A stretch of 64,000 bases of DNA from Noviherbaspirillum autotrophicum (GCF_000818395.1 NZ_JWJG01000028.1:1140575-1204574); one strand, 5' to 3'. Shown: positions 44,408 to 53,198, counted from the stretch's first letter. Program-made: numbers and translations. The notes: generated from the letters alone by a model not told the origin.

Positions 44408-45175
44408 ATGAGGTCAAAAACTATTCGATCGCTGTCATTCGTCCTGGTCGCATCGGTGTCTTCGGTTGTGCTGGCGCAAACCTCTTCCGGCACGAGTTCC
44501 TCCACCGGTAGCGGTATGTCCAGCAGTTCCAACAAGAACGACGCCGGCACGTCGGGCAGCACCGGCACTTCCGGCAGCTCCGGCACCATGGGCAGCGGCG
44601 CATCCGGTTCGTCCTCATCCACGCCGAGCAGCTCGCCCTCGTCCAGCAGCGACACGTCCGGCAGCTCCGGCACCATGGGCAGCGGCGCATCCGGTTCGTC
44701 CTCATCCACGCCGAGCAGCTCGCCTTCATCCAGCAGCGGTGCTTCCGGCAGCTCCGGCACCATGGGCAGTGGCGCATCCGGTTCGTCCTCATCCACGCCG
44801 AGCAGCTCGCCTTCATCCAGCAGCGACACGTCCGGCAGCTCCGGTGCGATGGGCAGCGGCGCATCCGGTTCGTCCAGCACCACCACCAGCCCAGGCATGA
44901 CCAGCGGCAGCCGCTCGCGCGGCGATACCTCCGGCGCCAGCGGCACCGACCAGCCTGCAGCTTCCGGCGCGGCTGGCAGCACCGATACGACCGCCACCGA
45001 TCAGGCCCCGAAAAAGAAGACAGCAAAGAAGCATAAGAAAGCCAAAAAGTCACATAAGGCGAAGTCTTCTTCCGCACCGGCGGCATCCGACAGCTCTGGT
45101 AGCTCCGGTTCGTCCAGCACCGGCAGCGGCGCTGGTTCTTCCGGCTCGAGTTTGGGTAATCAACCCGGGAAGTAA
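44408..45175 (+). CDS. Serine/glycine-rich exported repeat protein with lysine-rich tail
   Basis: A 255-residue protein with a signal peptide (MRSKTIRSLSFVLVASVSSV, cut near LAQ) and an extended Ser/Gly/Thr region made of four tandem 29-residue repeats (unit like GSSGTMGSGASGSSSSTPSS, then SPSSSSDTS). Next comes a lysine cluster (KKKTAKKHKKAKKSHKAKSS) and a final Ser/Gly tail. No cysteine or catalytic motif. It looks like an unstructured cell-envelope or matrix protein able to bind polyanions; that role is inferred. AAGGAG precedes the ATG and a terminator follows. Confidence 0.8.
   Translation: MRSKTIRSLSFVLVASVSSVVLAQTSSGTSSSTGSGMSSSSNKNDAGTSGSTGTSGSSGTMGSGASGSSSSTPSSSPSSSSDTSGSSGTMGSGASGSSSSTPSSSPSSSSGASGSSGTMGSGASGSSSSTPSSSPSSSSDTSGSSGAMGSGASGSSSTTTSPGMTSGSRSRGDTSGASGTDQPAASGAAGSTDTTATDQAPKKKTAKKHKKAKKSHKAKSSSAPAASDSSGSSGSSSTGSGAGSSGSSLGNQPGK
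44573..44880 (+). repeat. Tandem 87-bp repeats in the serine-rich gene
   Basis: Copies start at 44573, 44660, 44747 and 44834 (the last is truncated). Each spans exactly 29 codons, so copy-number changes would keep the frame. The units are nearly identical at DNA level, a sign of recent expansion. Confidence 0.9.
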
Positions 45176-45195
45176 GAGCTCTTTGGCATGCATGC

Positions 45196-45222
45196 AAAAA
45201 GCGGCTTGCGGGCCGCTTTTTT
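45196..45222 (+). terminator. Rho-independent terminator
   Basis: GCGGC (45201-45205) pairs with GCCGC (45212-45216), extended by A5/T6. It ends the serine-rich gene unit. Confidence 0.8.
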
Positions 45223-45325
45223 CATGAAAATTATTGTGTGGCGCGAACGACGCTGGCATGAATCCAGTTTGTCGGCGCAGGGCGAATCTGTTTAAATGGG
45301 AATATCCTCTTGGCACTGCTGAATC

Positions 45326-45871
45326 ATGAATTCCAATTCCCGTATGCTGGCCGCCGCAGCCTATTCGCGCCCCTTTAAACTGTATCGCTATTCGCAGCGC
45401 CAATGGCTGGAGCGTTCGCTGCAGTTGGGCGAGTTTCGGCTGTGTCCGGCAGGGGAGGTGCAGGCCGCCACTTCTCATCAGGATCAGATCCTGCCGTTCG
45501 GTTCGCGTCGTTCCGCGCCGTCGACCAACTATCTGACGCTGAGCCTGGCCAACGCTTGGGATGACAGCTTGTTCGATACCTTTGCCGGTGCTGATTGCTG
45601 TCTAGTCATTCACCAGGCTGAAGAATTCGGCGAGCGCATCCATCGCGCGGCGCAGCGCGCATTGCCCAGCTGGGCCGGGATTGATGCAGCCGTTTCTTAT
45701 GGAGTGCCGAGTCCCCTGGGCGGTGCCTTTTCCAAAGGCAAGCAGCAGGCAGCGGAAAAGGAGTGGCTGTTTGCCTGGCGCCCGATGCAGCCGGAGCTGC
45801 TTGCGCACCCGGTGGTGATCCGGATTGGCAGCATCGAAGGAATCGCCGAATTGCGAAGCAGGGCTGCTTGA
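45326..45871 (+). CDS. Hypothetical protein
   Basis: A 181-residue protein (MNSNSRMLAAAAYSRPFKLY) without signal peptide or transmembrane segment. It has an FGSRRSAPSTNYLTLSLANA segment, two adjacent cysteines (GADCCLVIH), a GIDAAVSYGVPSPLGGAF block and a C-terminal VIRIGSIEGIAEL. I do not recognise the family. Its length, codon use and lack of low complexity suggest a real gene. Confidence 0.6.
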   Translation: MNSNSRMLAAAAYSRPFKLYRYSQRQWLERSLQLGEFRLCPAGEVQAATSHQDQILPFGSRRSAPSTNYLTLSLANAWDDSLFDTFAGADCCLVIHQAEEFGERIHRAAQRALPSWAGIDAAVSYGVPSPLGGAFSKGKQQAAEKEWLFAWRPMQPELLAHPVVIRIGSIEGIAELRSRAA

Positions 45872-46062
45872 GGGCTTGATCCGCAAATACGTCTTTTATG
45901 CCAGGCAGGCGCGCTTGCCGTAGCAATCAGAAATAGCTTTTGCCGCAGCTTGTTACTACACTGGCAAGAGCGACGAACGGTCGACCGGACGGCTGAGGGC
46001 GGTCGACGTCATCGCCCGTGCCATCCTGCGCTCACGCGGGCGCTCCATCGATAGTCAATGCA

Positions 46063-47877
46063 ATGCAACTGAAGCTGCGTGCCTCCATCGTGCTGGCAGT
46101 CATCGTCGGTTTGCTGATTCCGGCATCGGTCATGAGCGTCCTTACGCTGCGCCAACTTGAAAGCGTGCTGACCCAGCGCCTGACCGCCGACCATCGCCGC
46201 CTGGCCAATATTCTCGCGCTCGGCATGCAAGAACCCTTGTGGAACCTGAGCTATGAGTCCGGCCGTCCGCTATTCGATTCTTTGCTCAGCGACGAACGGG
46301 TGTCGGCCCTGCGGGTGCGCGACAAGAAGTTCGGTACCTTTCTCGAACAGGAATATCCGGAGCGGCAGCGCGGACGTCAGTTCAGCCTGACGCGCGACGT
46401 CGTTTACAACGGCAACGTGATCGGCTACGTGACTGTCGAGATGGACAGCGGCCAGCTCGATGCGGAAGTCGCGCGCAATCGCACCTTTTTCGCAGTGACG
46501 GTGTCCGGGCAGTTGCTGTTGTCGCTGGTGTTGATCGTATCCCTGTTGCAGGCGCGGCTTCTGGCGCCGCTGCGTCGCCTGATGCGGGAATCGCAACGGC
46601 TGGCACGGCGCCAGTTGTCCGATCCCTTCGTGTGGCGCGGCAACGATGAATTGAGTAGCCTGGGTAGTAGCTTGGAAAGCACGCGTCAGGCATTGCAGGC
46701 GCTGTTCGATGAAATCGAAAGCAAGAACCGTGAGTTACAACGCGACATCGAGCGACGCGCTGCCACCGAACAGGAATTGCAGCGCCATCGCGGTCATCTG
46801 GAAGAACTGGTCAAGGAACGCACCACGGAATTAACGGTAGCCAAGGAGCGGGCAGAGGTTGCCAACCAGGCCAAGAGCGCATTTTTAGCCAGCATGAGCC
46901 ACGAATTGCGCACCCCGCTCAACGCGGTGCTTGGCTACGCGCAATTGCTCAAGCGCGACGAGAATCTGACGGAGCGGCAAATTGCCAGTTTGAATACGAT
47001 TCAGCAAAGCGGCGAGCACTTGCTGACCCTGATTACCGATCTGCTCGACTTGGCCAAGATCGAGGCCGGCAAGTTCGAGCTGTATGAAAGCACGCTCGAC
47101 TTGCCGATGTTCCTTCAAGGTATTGTCGATATCATCCGCGTGAGGGCGGAACAGAAGGGACTGTCCTTCGTCTGCAGTGGCGCGGACCGGGTGCCGCACA
47201 ACGTGATGGCCGATGAAAAGCGCTTGCGCCAAGTGTTGCTCAACCTGCTGGGCAATGCCGTCAAATTCACCGATCAGGGCCAAATCAGCTTGCGCGTGGA
47301 CAGCGTACCGCTCGAGCCCGGACAGGTGCGGCTGCGCTTCGAAATCGGCGACACCGGCATCGGCATCCGGCAGGAGCAATTTGACACCATTTTCGAGCCG
47401 TTCGAACAGGTCGGTGAAGTGCAGCGCCGTTTTGGCGGCACCGGGCTTGGCTTGTCCATCAGCCGTCAGCTGGTGCGCTTGATGCATGGCGACATTCAGG
47501 TCAGCAGTCAGCCGGACAGGGGCAGCACCTTCAGCTTCGAACTGGCGGTCGCATTGGCCGAGCCCTCGGCCGTGGGCAAGCGCGGCGTAAACGGTTCCCA
47601 CGGGAGCCCCCGCCAAGTGCTTGCTAGCACCGACAAGCCAGCCACACGCCACGCGACGCGGATGACCAGCCCGCCACTGCATGAAATGCAGCATCTGCAC
47701 CAGCTCGCCTTGGCCGGCAACATGCGCGATATCCGGCACTACGCGCAACACTTGGCTGAACTCGACGAGCGCTATCGGCCGTTTGCCGACAAGCTGCAGG
47801 AGCTGGCGCGCGACTATCAATCCAAGGCAATTCTGGCGCTGGTCGAGCAGCATCTCGATCTGGACCAGACATCCTGA
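46063..47877 (+). CDS. Membrane sensor histidine kinase
   Basis: A 604-residue kinase. Two transmembrane helices ([20 protein letters not shown] and [20 protein letters not shown]) bracket a periplasmic sensor domain of about 115 residues; a HAMP region follows, then a coiled coil, HisKA with [20 protein letters not shown] and HATPase ([22 protein letters not shown]). The C-terminal 100 residues have no receiver but a helical segment ([20 protein letters not shown]), possibly a regulatory tail. No response regulator is adjacent. ATG 46063 gives the clean transmembrane start. Confidence 0.9.
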   Translation: MQLKLRASIVLAVIVGLLIPASVMSVLTLRQLESVLTQRLTADHRRLANILALGMQEPLWNLSYESGRPLFDSLLSDERVSALRVRDKKFGTFLEQEYPERQRGRQFSLTRDVVYNGNVIGYVTVEMDSGQLDAEVARNRTFFAVTVSGQLLLSLVLIVSLLQARLLAPLRRLMRESQRLARRQLSDPFVWRGNDELSSLGSSLESTRQALQALFDEIESKNRELQRDIERRAATEQELQRHRGHLEELVKERTTELTVAKERAEVANQAKSAFLASMSHELRTPLNAVLGYAQLLKRDENLTERQIASLNTIQQSGEHLLTLITDLLDLAKIEAGKFELYESTLDLPMFLQGIVDIIRVRAEQKGLSFVCSGADRVPHNVMADEKRLRQVLLNLLGNAVKFTDQGQISLRVDSVPLEPGQVRLRFEIGDTGIGIRQEQFDTIFEPFEQVGEVQRRFGGTGLGLSISRQLVRLMHGDIQVSSQPDRGSTFSFELAVALAEPSAVGKRGVNGSHGSPRQVLASTDKPATRHATRMTSPPLHEMQHLHQLALAGNMRDIRHYAQHLAELDERYRPFADKLQELARDYQSKAILALVEQHLDLDQTS

Positions 47878-48128
47878 GGATGCGGCACCGCAGGTCGGGT
47901 GCACTTCCTCCCTACCAATTTCCGCTGTGCCTGACATGAATCAAGTAAATAGCCGGAGGCGTAAGTCACGCTGTGCTTGCTTGATGATGAATACTTTACA
48001 TTAAGTAAATTACCTGAGATAAAGAGAGTATGCCCCCACGACAGCCGTGCTTGTCTCCGGGGGCCATCCCGCGAGTTACGCGTGTCGTGCCGGGTGCCGG
48101 CGCCGCGCTTTTTTAAAGGAGTATCGCC
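47878..48128. other. Intergenic leader of the DUF883 gene
   Basis: The 251 bases include two similar direct segments TCAAGTAAAT (47941) and TTAAGTAAAT (48001), 60 bases apart, and the AAAGGAG ribosome-binding site of the next gene. A promoter is likely, but sigma-70 boxes cannot be fixed. No RNA gene is seen. Confidence 0.4.
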
Positions 48129-48431
48129 ATGCTGAACTCGAACGTCAAAACCGCCAAAAACGACATGAAGACCTTGGTAAAGGATGCGCAGGAACTGTTT
48201 CTCGAAGCCGCTGCCGCCACTGGCGCGCAGGCCGACGAGCTGCGCAACAAGGGCTTGATGATGCTCGATGCCGCGATGGAAAGGGCACACGAAGTGCAAG
48301 CCATCGCGCTGGAAAAAGGCAAGCAAGCGGCGCAGACCACCGATGAATTCGTACATGAGCATCCGTGGAAGGCGATTGCCGTGTCGGCCGGCGTCGGCTT
48401 GCTGGTTGGCTTGCTGATTTCACGAAAGTAA
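48129..48431 (+). CDS. DUF883 (ElaB/YqjD) membrane-anchored protein
   Basis: The 100-residue product has an N-terminal soluble helical region (LNSNVKTAKNDMKTLVKDAQ) and ends in PWKAIAVSAGVGLLVGLLIS, the C-terminal membrane helix typical of the YqjD/ElaB family, which in E. coli binds ribosomes at the inner membrane in stationary phase. TTTTTTAAAGGAG precedes the ATG. It opens a group of three small genes. Confidence 0.85.
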   Translation: MLNSNVKTAKNDMKTLVKDAQELFLEAAAATGAQADELRNKGLMMLDAAMERAHEVQAIALEKGKQAAQTTDEFVHEHPWKAIAVSAGVGLLVGLLISRK

Positions 48432-48440
48432 TTGCTGCAC

Positions 48441-48842
48441 ATGGATAGTCAATCATCCGGGCCGGGACAGGCCGGCGCCGCGCAGCCCGGTCTGGTTGCC
48501 GGTCTGGGCGGGATGGCAAAAAACGCCTTGGCCTTGCTGATAAGCCGGGTCGAACTGGCGGCATGCGAGCTGGGCGAAGCGCGTGACAATCTGGCGCGCC
48601 TGCTGCTGGTCGGCGCACTGGGCGTGCTTGCCTTGTGGCTCGGCGCGGCTTGCTGGACAGCGCTGATCGTCGTGCTGGCCTGGGATGCGCTGGGCTGGAA
48701 GATTTTGCTGCTGGTGGCCGCCTTTTATACCTTGCTGGCGCTGGCGATCCTGCGGCATGCGAGATCCATGCTGGAGCGGGACAAGCTGTCGATGCCGGCC
48801 ACGCTGGCCGAGCTGCGTGGCGACCGCGACGCTTTGTTGTAA
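48441..48842 (+). CDS. YqjE-like phage-holin family membrane protein
   Basis: A 133-residue protein with two strong membrane helices (LARLLLVGALGVLALWLGAA and ALIVVLAWDALGWKILLLVA) and SRVELAACELGEARDNLARL ahead of them, the hallmark of the YqjE/DUF1469 (Holin-X) family, which usually sits beside DUF883 genes. The ATG at 48441 is 9 bases downstream of the DUF883 stop. Confidence 0.82.
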   Translation: MDSQSSGPGQAGAAQPGLVAGLGGMAKNALALLISRVELAACELGEARDNLARLLLVGALGVLALWLGAACWTALIVVLAWDALGWKILLLVAAFYTLLALAILRHARSMLERDKLSMPATLAELRGDRDALL

Positions 48843-48860
48843 GTTGTGCGAGGAACTGTT

Positions 48861-49223
48861 GTGAAGCCTGCCGATCGCAAAAAGCAGCTCATTGCCGAAG
48901 GCCGTCTCTATCGTGCCGAGGTGATGATCGCCAAGGAAACTGTGTGCGCCAACCTGCAGCCGGAAACGCTGGCCAAAAATGCGATGACGCGCGTTGCCGT
49001 CATCGCGATGTCGCTGTTGCAGAAGCGAAGCGGTCTTGCTGCCTCCAGTGTGAATTTGCCGGCCCTGCTGCCGCTGGCACTCCGCGGCATTTCCGTACTG
49101 GCAAGGAAAAAATCCTTGCTGAAAGCATCCCTGATTGCCGGCAGCGTCGCCGGCACCGTTGCGCTCCTGATGAAAATGAAGCGGGCGGCTTCAGATCAGG
49201 AGCAAGACGATCCGAGCGGCTGA
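48861..49223 (+). CDS. Small protein, third gene of the YqjD-YqjE-like unit
   Basis: The 120-residue product starts at GTG 48861 after AGGA (48851-48854). It has a basic N-terminus (VKPADRKKQLIAEGRLYRAE), an amphipathic middle and a hydrophobic helix near the end (SLIAGSVAGTVALLM). Its position and size are those of YqjK-like genes, but the sequence resemblance is weak. Membrane-associated. Confidence 0.65.
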   Translation: MKPADRKKQLIAEGRLYRAEVMIAKETVCANLQPETLAKNAMTRVAVIAMSLLQKRSGLAASSVNLPALLPLALRGISVLARKKSLLKASLIAGSVAGTVALLMKMKRAASDQEQDDPSG

Positions 49224-49315
49224 TCGCGCAGCCAATTTATCGATTTGTAACTTGCCGAACTTACATCTTCCTCGTGGGTCCAATTCTCACTTTTTCACAT
49301 CATGAGGAAATGTAT

Positions 49316-50092
49316 ATGCGCAATCGACTCAGCACGGCGTCCGACGCTTGCAAGCCAGCTTTGTCGGTACTGGTGGCAGTGCTTGCGCTTACCGCTTGCG
49401 CCAACATGAATGAGGTTCAGCGCGGAACCGCCACCGGTGCGGGCATCGGTGCAGGCGTGGGAGCGGTACTGGGTGCCGCTACCGGCGATGGCGGCGGACG
49501 CAGGACAGCCACGGGGGCTGCCATCGGCGGCGCGGCCGGCGCCGTCATCGGCAATATCTGGTCGGCCCGCATGGAGCAGCAAAAGCGCGCCATGCAGCAG
49601 GCAGCCCAAGGCACTGGCGTGCAAGTCACGCAGACGGCGGACAATCGCCTCAAGCTCGATATTCCGACCGACATCTCGTTCGACACCAACCGTTCCGACA
49701 TCAAGCCGAACTTCCGGCCCATCCTGGACAAGTTCGCCTCGACCCTGGTCGAAAATCCGTACTCCAAGATCACGATCATCGGGCATACCGACAACACCGG
49801 CAGCGATGCGATCAACGATCCCCTGTCGGTCAATCGCGCTGCCCGTACCCGCGATTACCTAGCCGCGCGCGGCGTGGCATCCAATCGTTTCACCGTCGAG
49901 GGGCGGGGCTCACATGAGCCGTTGGTGCCCAATGATAGCGATGCCGATCGCGCGAAAAATCGCCGCGTCGAAATCTTCGTCGCCGAGTCGCAGGCAACTG
50001 CCCAGGCGCCACAGTCATCCGGCGGCGGGCCTGCGCCTGGGACTGGAACCCGATCCGGGGCCGGCGGCGGCTACTTGCTGCCGTCGCGATAA
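49316..50092 (+). CDS. OmpA-family outer-membrane lipoprotein with glycine zipper
   Basis: The 258-residue product has a lipoprotein signal (lipobox LALTACANM, Cys near residue 28), a glycine-zipper stretch (GAGIGAGVGAVLGAATGDGG and AAIGGAAGAVIG) and a C-terminal OmpA peptidoglycan-binding domain (ISFDTNRSDIKPNFRPIL, TIIGHTDNTGSDAINDPLSV, RVEIFVAES). ATG 49316 follows GAGGAA by 7 bases; an ATG 6 bases upstream is too close to it. It probably links the outer membrane to peptidoglycan. Confidence 0.88.
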   Translation: MRNRLSTASDACKPALSVLVAVLALTACANMNEVQRGTATGAGIGAGVGAVLGAATGDGGGRRTATGAAIGGAAGAVIGNIWSARMEQQKRAMQQAAQGTGVQVTQTADNRLKLDIPTDISFDTNRSDIKPNFRPILDKFASTLVENPYSKITIIGHTDNTGSDAINDPLSVNRAARTRDYLAARGVASNRFTVEGRGSHEPLVPNDSDADRAKNRRVEIFVAESQATAQAPQSSGGGPAPGTGTRSGAGGGYLLPSR

Positions 50093-50100
50093 AGCGGGCA

Positions 50101-50131
50101 TAAAAAAAGCCGACCCACAGGTCGGCTTTTT
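50101..50131. terminator. Bidirectional rho-independent terminator
   Basis: AGCCGACC (50108-50115) pairs with GGTCGGCT (50120-50127) around CACA, with A7 before and T-run after. It serves the OmpA-like gene (plus) and the cytochrome c gene (minus). Confidence 0.9.
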
Positions 50132-50148
50132 GGTTCGATGCAGCGCGT

Positions 50149-50943
50149 TTATTTCGCTGCTGCAGCCATGTAATCGACGGCAGCCTTGACTTCGTCATCC
50201 GAAGCCGACGCACCGCCCTTGGGCGGCATCATGCCGCTCTTGCCCTGGAAACCCTTGATGGCATGTTCATACAGGGTGGCAGAGCCTTGCTTGATGCGCG
50301 GCGCCCATGCTGCCTTGTCGCCAAACTTCGGTGCGCCTGCAACGCCGCCGCCATGGCAAGCCACGCAAGTGCTGTCATACAGCTTCTTGCCTGCATCGGC
50401 AGCCGCCGGAGCTGCTGCGCCGGCAGCGGGCGCACCCTTGACTTCCGGCTCCTTGAGCTTGCCGCCGGACTGGTTGGCCATGTAGACCACGGCGCGCGCG
50501 ACTTCGACATCGTTCAGATCCGGGTTGCCGCCCTTGGCTGGCATGGCGCGGATGCCCTTGACGGCATGGTCGATCAGCGTCGATTCGCCTTGGGCGATAC
50601 GGCCGGACCAGGCAGCGGCGTCGCCAACCTTCGGTGCGCCGGCAGCGCCGGTTGCGTGGCAGGCGGCGCATACGGCCTTGAATACGGCTTCGCCGGATTG
50701 CAGCTGCTTTGGCGCGCTCGCGTCTTTCAGTGTGTAGCCTTCATCGGCCACCGGTTGCAGACGTGCGGCAATCGCTTCCGGCGACTGGGCGGCCGAACCG
50801 GCGCCGACCTTGTCAGCATTGGATACGTACTGGACCAGCAGGACGATGCAGATGATCGGGACCAGAAAGCCGGCCACTACGGCAGCGATGAGCTGCTTCG
50901 GCGTTTTGATCGCGGATTGGTGTTCGTTGTGTGCGTCGCTCAT
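50149..50943 (-). CDS. Membrane-anchored di-haem cytochrome c (cytochrome c5 family)
   Basis: The 264-residue protein has an uncleaved-type N-terminal helix (LIAAVVAGFLVPIICIVLLV) and two CxxCH haem sites (CAACH and CVACH), each followed by an MPAKGG/MPPKGG axial-ligand region. Two cytochrome c domains are separated by an alanine/proline linker. It likely carries electrons to a terminal oxidase. GAGGGAA precedes the ATG at 50943; the frame opens further upstream to 51021. Confidence 0.9.
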   Translation of the reverse strand: MSDAHNEHQSAIKTPKQLIAAVVAGFLVPIICIVLLVQYVSNADKVGAGSAAQSPEAIAARLQPVADEGYTLKDASAPKQLQSGEAVFKAVCAACHATGAAGAPKVGDAAAWSGRIAQGESTLIDHAVKGIRAMPAKGGNPDLNDVEVARAVVYMANQSGGKLKEPEVKGAPAAGAAAPAAADAGKKLYDSTCVACHGGGVAGAPKFGDKAAWAPRIKQGSATLYEHAIKGFQGKSGMMPPKGGASASDDEVKAAVDYMAAAAK

Positions 50944-51136
50944 TATTCCCTCAGGGCAATTGTCGAAACCGGTGGGCAGGTGCAGGAACTGGCTTGAATG
51001 CTGCAGCGCAATACCTTGCAAAACCCTTGATTATAGTCGGAAAGACCCCGGTTTGGAACGAAAAAAGCAATGGTTTGCATGGACGTCACGACAGAAAGAC
51101 GGTATCCTTCATGCCTTCTTTTATGCATCCCTCTAC

Positions 51137-51212
51137 GCGGCTGTAGCTCAGTGGATAGAGTATTGGCCTCCGAAGCCAAGGGTCGTGGGTTCGATCCCCG
51201 CCAGCCGCGCCA
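51137..51212 (+). tRNA. tRNA-Arg(CCG)
   Basis: Acceptor stem GCGGCTG/CAGCCGC, D-loop with AGTGGATAGAG, anticodon stem TTGGC/GCCAA around CTCCGAA (anticodon CCG), T-loop GTGGGTTCGATCCCCGC and an encoded CCA. Length 76 bases. The iteron/replication region begins about 350 bases after it. Confidence 0.97.
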
Positions 51213-51480
51213 TTCGATTCGATAACTCTTGACAGAAGTTATTGATCCTCGCTGTTTTTCCCCATTGTTTCGTCAGGAAGTCGTCCGGACTGGTTCTTCG
51301 ATCTGGCCATTTTCGTCACGCGCTTCTTGTGCCTCGCGTTCACCGTTTCCGCTCTCCTAACGGCTTGATAGCCGTTGCTGCCCTTAGATAGTTGCAATAA
51401 TTACAACCACCCCGATTTGGATGCTGCCCAAAACAGGCGCCGTTATGCCCACTATCGTTTTCCAACCGAGGGTGCAGGCG
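51213..51480. other. Intergenic region between tRNA-Arg and the iterons
   Basis: Apart from the AT-rich segment that follows, this stretch shows no gene, repeat of the tRNA 3' end or clear terminator. Confidence 0.4.
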
Positions 51481-51557
51481 CATTAAAGGATAGATTAAAG
51501 ACTGATTATGCATGTTAAAAAGTTCTGTAACCTATTGAAAACAAATGTTTTTTTCAA
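51481..51557. other. AT-rich segment beside the iterons (possible DNA unwinding element)
   Basis: This 77-base tract is strongly A+T-rich, with ATTAAAG at 51482-51488 and again at 51494-51500 (12-base period), and a run of T. It adjoins the iteron array, as the unwinding elements of plasmid origins do. A near-match to a DnaA box (TTATGCATG) lies at about 51506. Confidence 0.5.
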
Positions 51558-51564
51558 TGCGTCT

Positions 51565-52188
51565 CACGCTCGAAAAACGCCCTGTCCGCGCTCGGCATAC
51601 GAATCGTGCTCGCTTGGCATACGGTCCGTTCTCTCTGGAAAAACGATGCTCCACGCTTGAAGGACGACGGGTAGCCACGCGTGGAATACGATACTTGGCG
51701 GGCGATTTTTGCCATACGGATACCTTTTATCGCTCGAAAAACGATATTTCGGCTACCGCAATCGGAAAAATCACGCTGGAAATACGATAGCGAAGCCTCT
51801 CCACGCTCGGAATACGTGCCCCACCCGCGTGAAGCGTTGGATTGGCTGGCTTCGCAGGGGTTTTTTATGCTCGTGAAACCACGCTCGAACAACGATTGTC
51901 GGGCGAATTTCTGGAGCAAACTGCTTGCCACGCTCGAAAAACGAGGTTTCCCCCCGCTTTCTGCCTGTTGAACTGACCGTTGCGGGCCGTTGTAACGGGG
52001 CGCTTGGCTCTTCGCCACCATCCAGGCCTCGCTTGAAATACGAACCTGCCGCTGGCTAGCGCCGGAACCGGCTTTTCCACGCTTGAAAAACGTGTGTGTT
52101 GGCAAAAGCGGGGCGATTTTGGTTCCGCCATCTCGCTCGAAAAACGTGTGTCATCGCTCCAACAACGAGCCCCCACGCTCGAAAGACG
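51565..52188 (+). repeat. Iteron array: at least 15 copies of a 15-bp element
   Basis: The consensus is about CACGCTCGAAAAACG with a GAATACG variant. Clear copies start at 51565, 51587, 51609, 51631, 51652, 51676, 51729, 51772, 51802, 51880, 51929, 52028, 52078, 52132, 52153 and 52174; weaker ones lie near 51704 and 51823. All are in the same orientation. Spacing within blocks is 21-25 bases, close to two helical turns, as in RK2-type iterons. They stop 53 bases before the replication gene, a position suited to both origin function and autoregulation. Confidence 0.85.
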
Positions 52189-52241
52189 AGTGGGGCCATG
52201 CTACCTTTGCCATCCGTCAACAAATCTGCCTGGAATCAGAC

Positions 52242-53183
52242 ATGCCCGCCACCGCCACCAAGCCCAAGTCGCTCAGCGAAGTGCTCCTCAAGATCGAGGC
52301 AACGATCGCCAACAGGAAGAAAAGGACGGCGGCCGGGCAGGCGGAAATGGCGTTTGGTGACGGCGATGGCGTGGCGGCTGCCGAGGTGCGCGGCGGCGTC
52401 GAGGATGCGTTGGACATCATCCAGCTGCCGCTGTGGGAAAACCAGGTGCGCGGCTTGCCGAACCCGCTGGCACGTTCGGCTCTGTTTAGCGTGGCGCGCC
52501 AGAACGAGCCGCGCCAGCATCTGAAGGAGCGACCGATCACCTCGGTCAAGGGCGTCGAAATTTTCTATACCGGGGAAGAGCTGCGGCAGGACGACGAAGA
52601 CGTGTTCCTGAATCTGGTGCACCTGGCGCGCAGCCAGCCGCTGGGCCATGAAGTGTCATTTACCGCTTACTCGATGTTGAAGTCGATGGGCTGGCCCACG
52701 TCGTCGCCATCCTACGAACGGCTGCGCCTGTGCATTTTGCGGCTGACCGCCAACGCCGTCGAGATCCGCTTCGATGCCGGTTCCGGCAAGCGCGGCTACG
52801 GTGGCACACTGGTGCAGGAATTCACGTTCAAGGATGAGGAAGACCGGCACTGGAAAGTGCGCCTGAACCCAAAGCTGATCACGCTGTTTGCGTCTGACGC
52901 CTATACCCAGCTCGACTGGCGTCAGCGCCTGAAGCTGCGCTCGCCGCTGGCCAAGTGGCTGCACGGGTTCTACTTCACGCACCGCGAGCCGTTCGGCTAT
53001 AAGGTCGAAACGCTCAAGGGGTTGTGCGGGTCGTCCGCGCACCAGCTTTACCACTTCCGCAATGGCTTGAAAAAGGCGCTGGACTTGCTGGTGGAAGAGG
53101 GATTTCTGAAATCCTGGCGCATCGATCCGGTTACGGACGTGGTCACCGTCCTGCGCGCGACGCGCTCCCAAGCTTTGCAGTAA
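52242..53183 (+). CDS. TrfA-type plasmid replication initiator
   Basis: The 313-residue product matches the TrfA family of iteron-binding plasmid initiators in its length and in blocks such as LPLWENQVRGLPNPLARSAL, VEIFYTGEELRQDDEDVFLN and SLARSALFSV-type N-terminal region (RGLPNPLARSALFSV), with a C-terminal winged-helix region (QLDWRQRLKLRSPLAKWLHG). TrfA binds iterons and recruits DnaB. ATG 52242 (MPATATKPK) is taken as start; the frame extends upstream into the iterons, where initiation is unlikely. Gene symbol trfA is used only as a family name. Confidence 0.85.
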   Translation: MPATATKPKSLSEVLLKIEATIANRKKRTAAGQAEMAFGDGDGVAAAEVRGGVEDALDIIQLPLWENQVRGLPNPLARSALFSVARQNEPRQHLKERPITSVKGVEIFYTGEELRQDDEDVFLNLVHLARSQPLGHEVSFTAYSMLKSMGWPTSSPSYERLRLCILRLTANAVEIRFDAGSGKRGYGGTLVQEFTFKDEEDRHWKVRLNPKLITLFASDAYTQLDWRQRLKLRSPLAKWLHGFYFTHREPFGYKVETLKGLCGSSAHQLYHFRNGLKKALDLLVEEGFLKSWRIDPVTDVVTVLRATRSQALQ

Positions 53184-53198
53184 CACCGGCAAGGGCCG

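Noticed and set aside
51137-51212. tRNA-Arg as an integration site for the replicon
   Set aside because: No second copy of the tRNA 3' end is seen in the window and no integrase gene is present, so integration at the tRNA is not supported.
51565-52188. CRISPR array
   Set aside because: Repeats are 15 bases, degenerate and separated by only about 6-7 bases, with no cas genes; the pattern is that of iterons.
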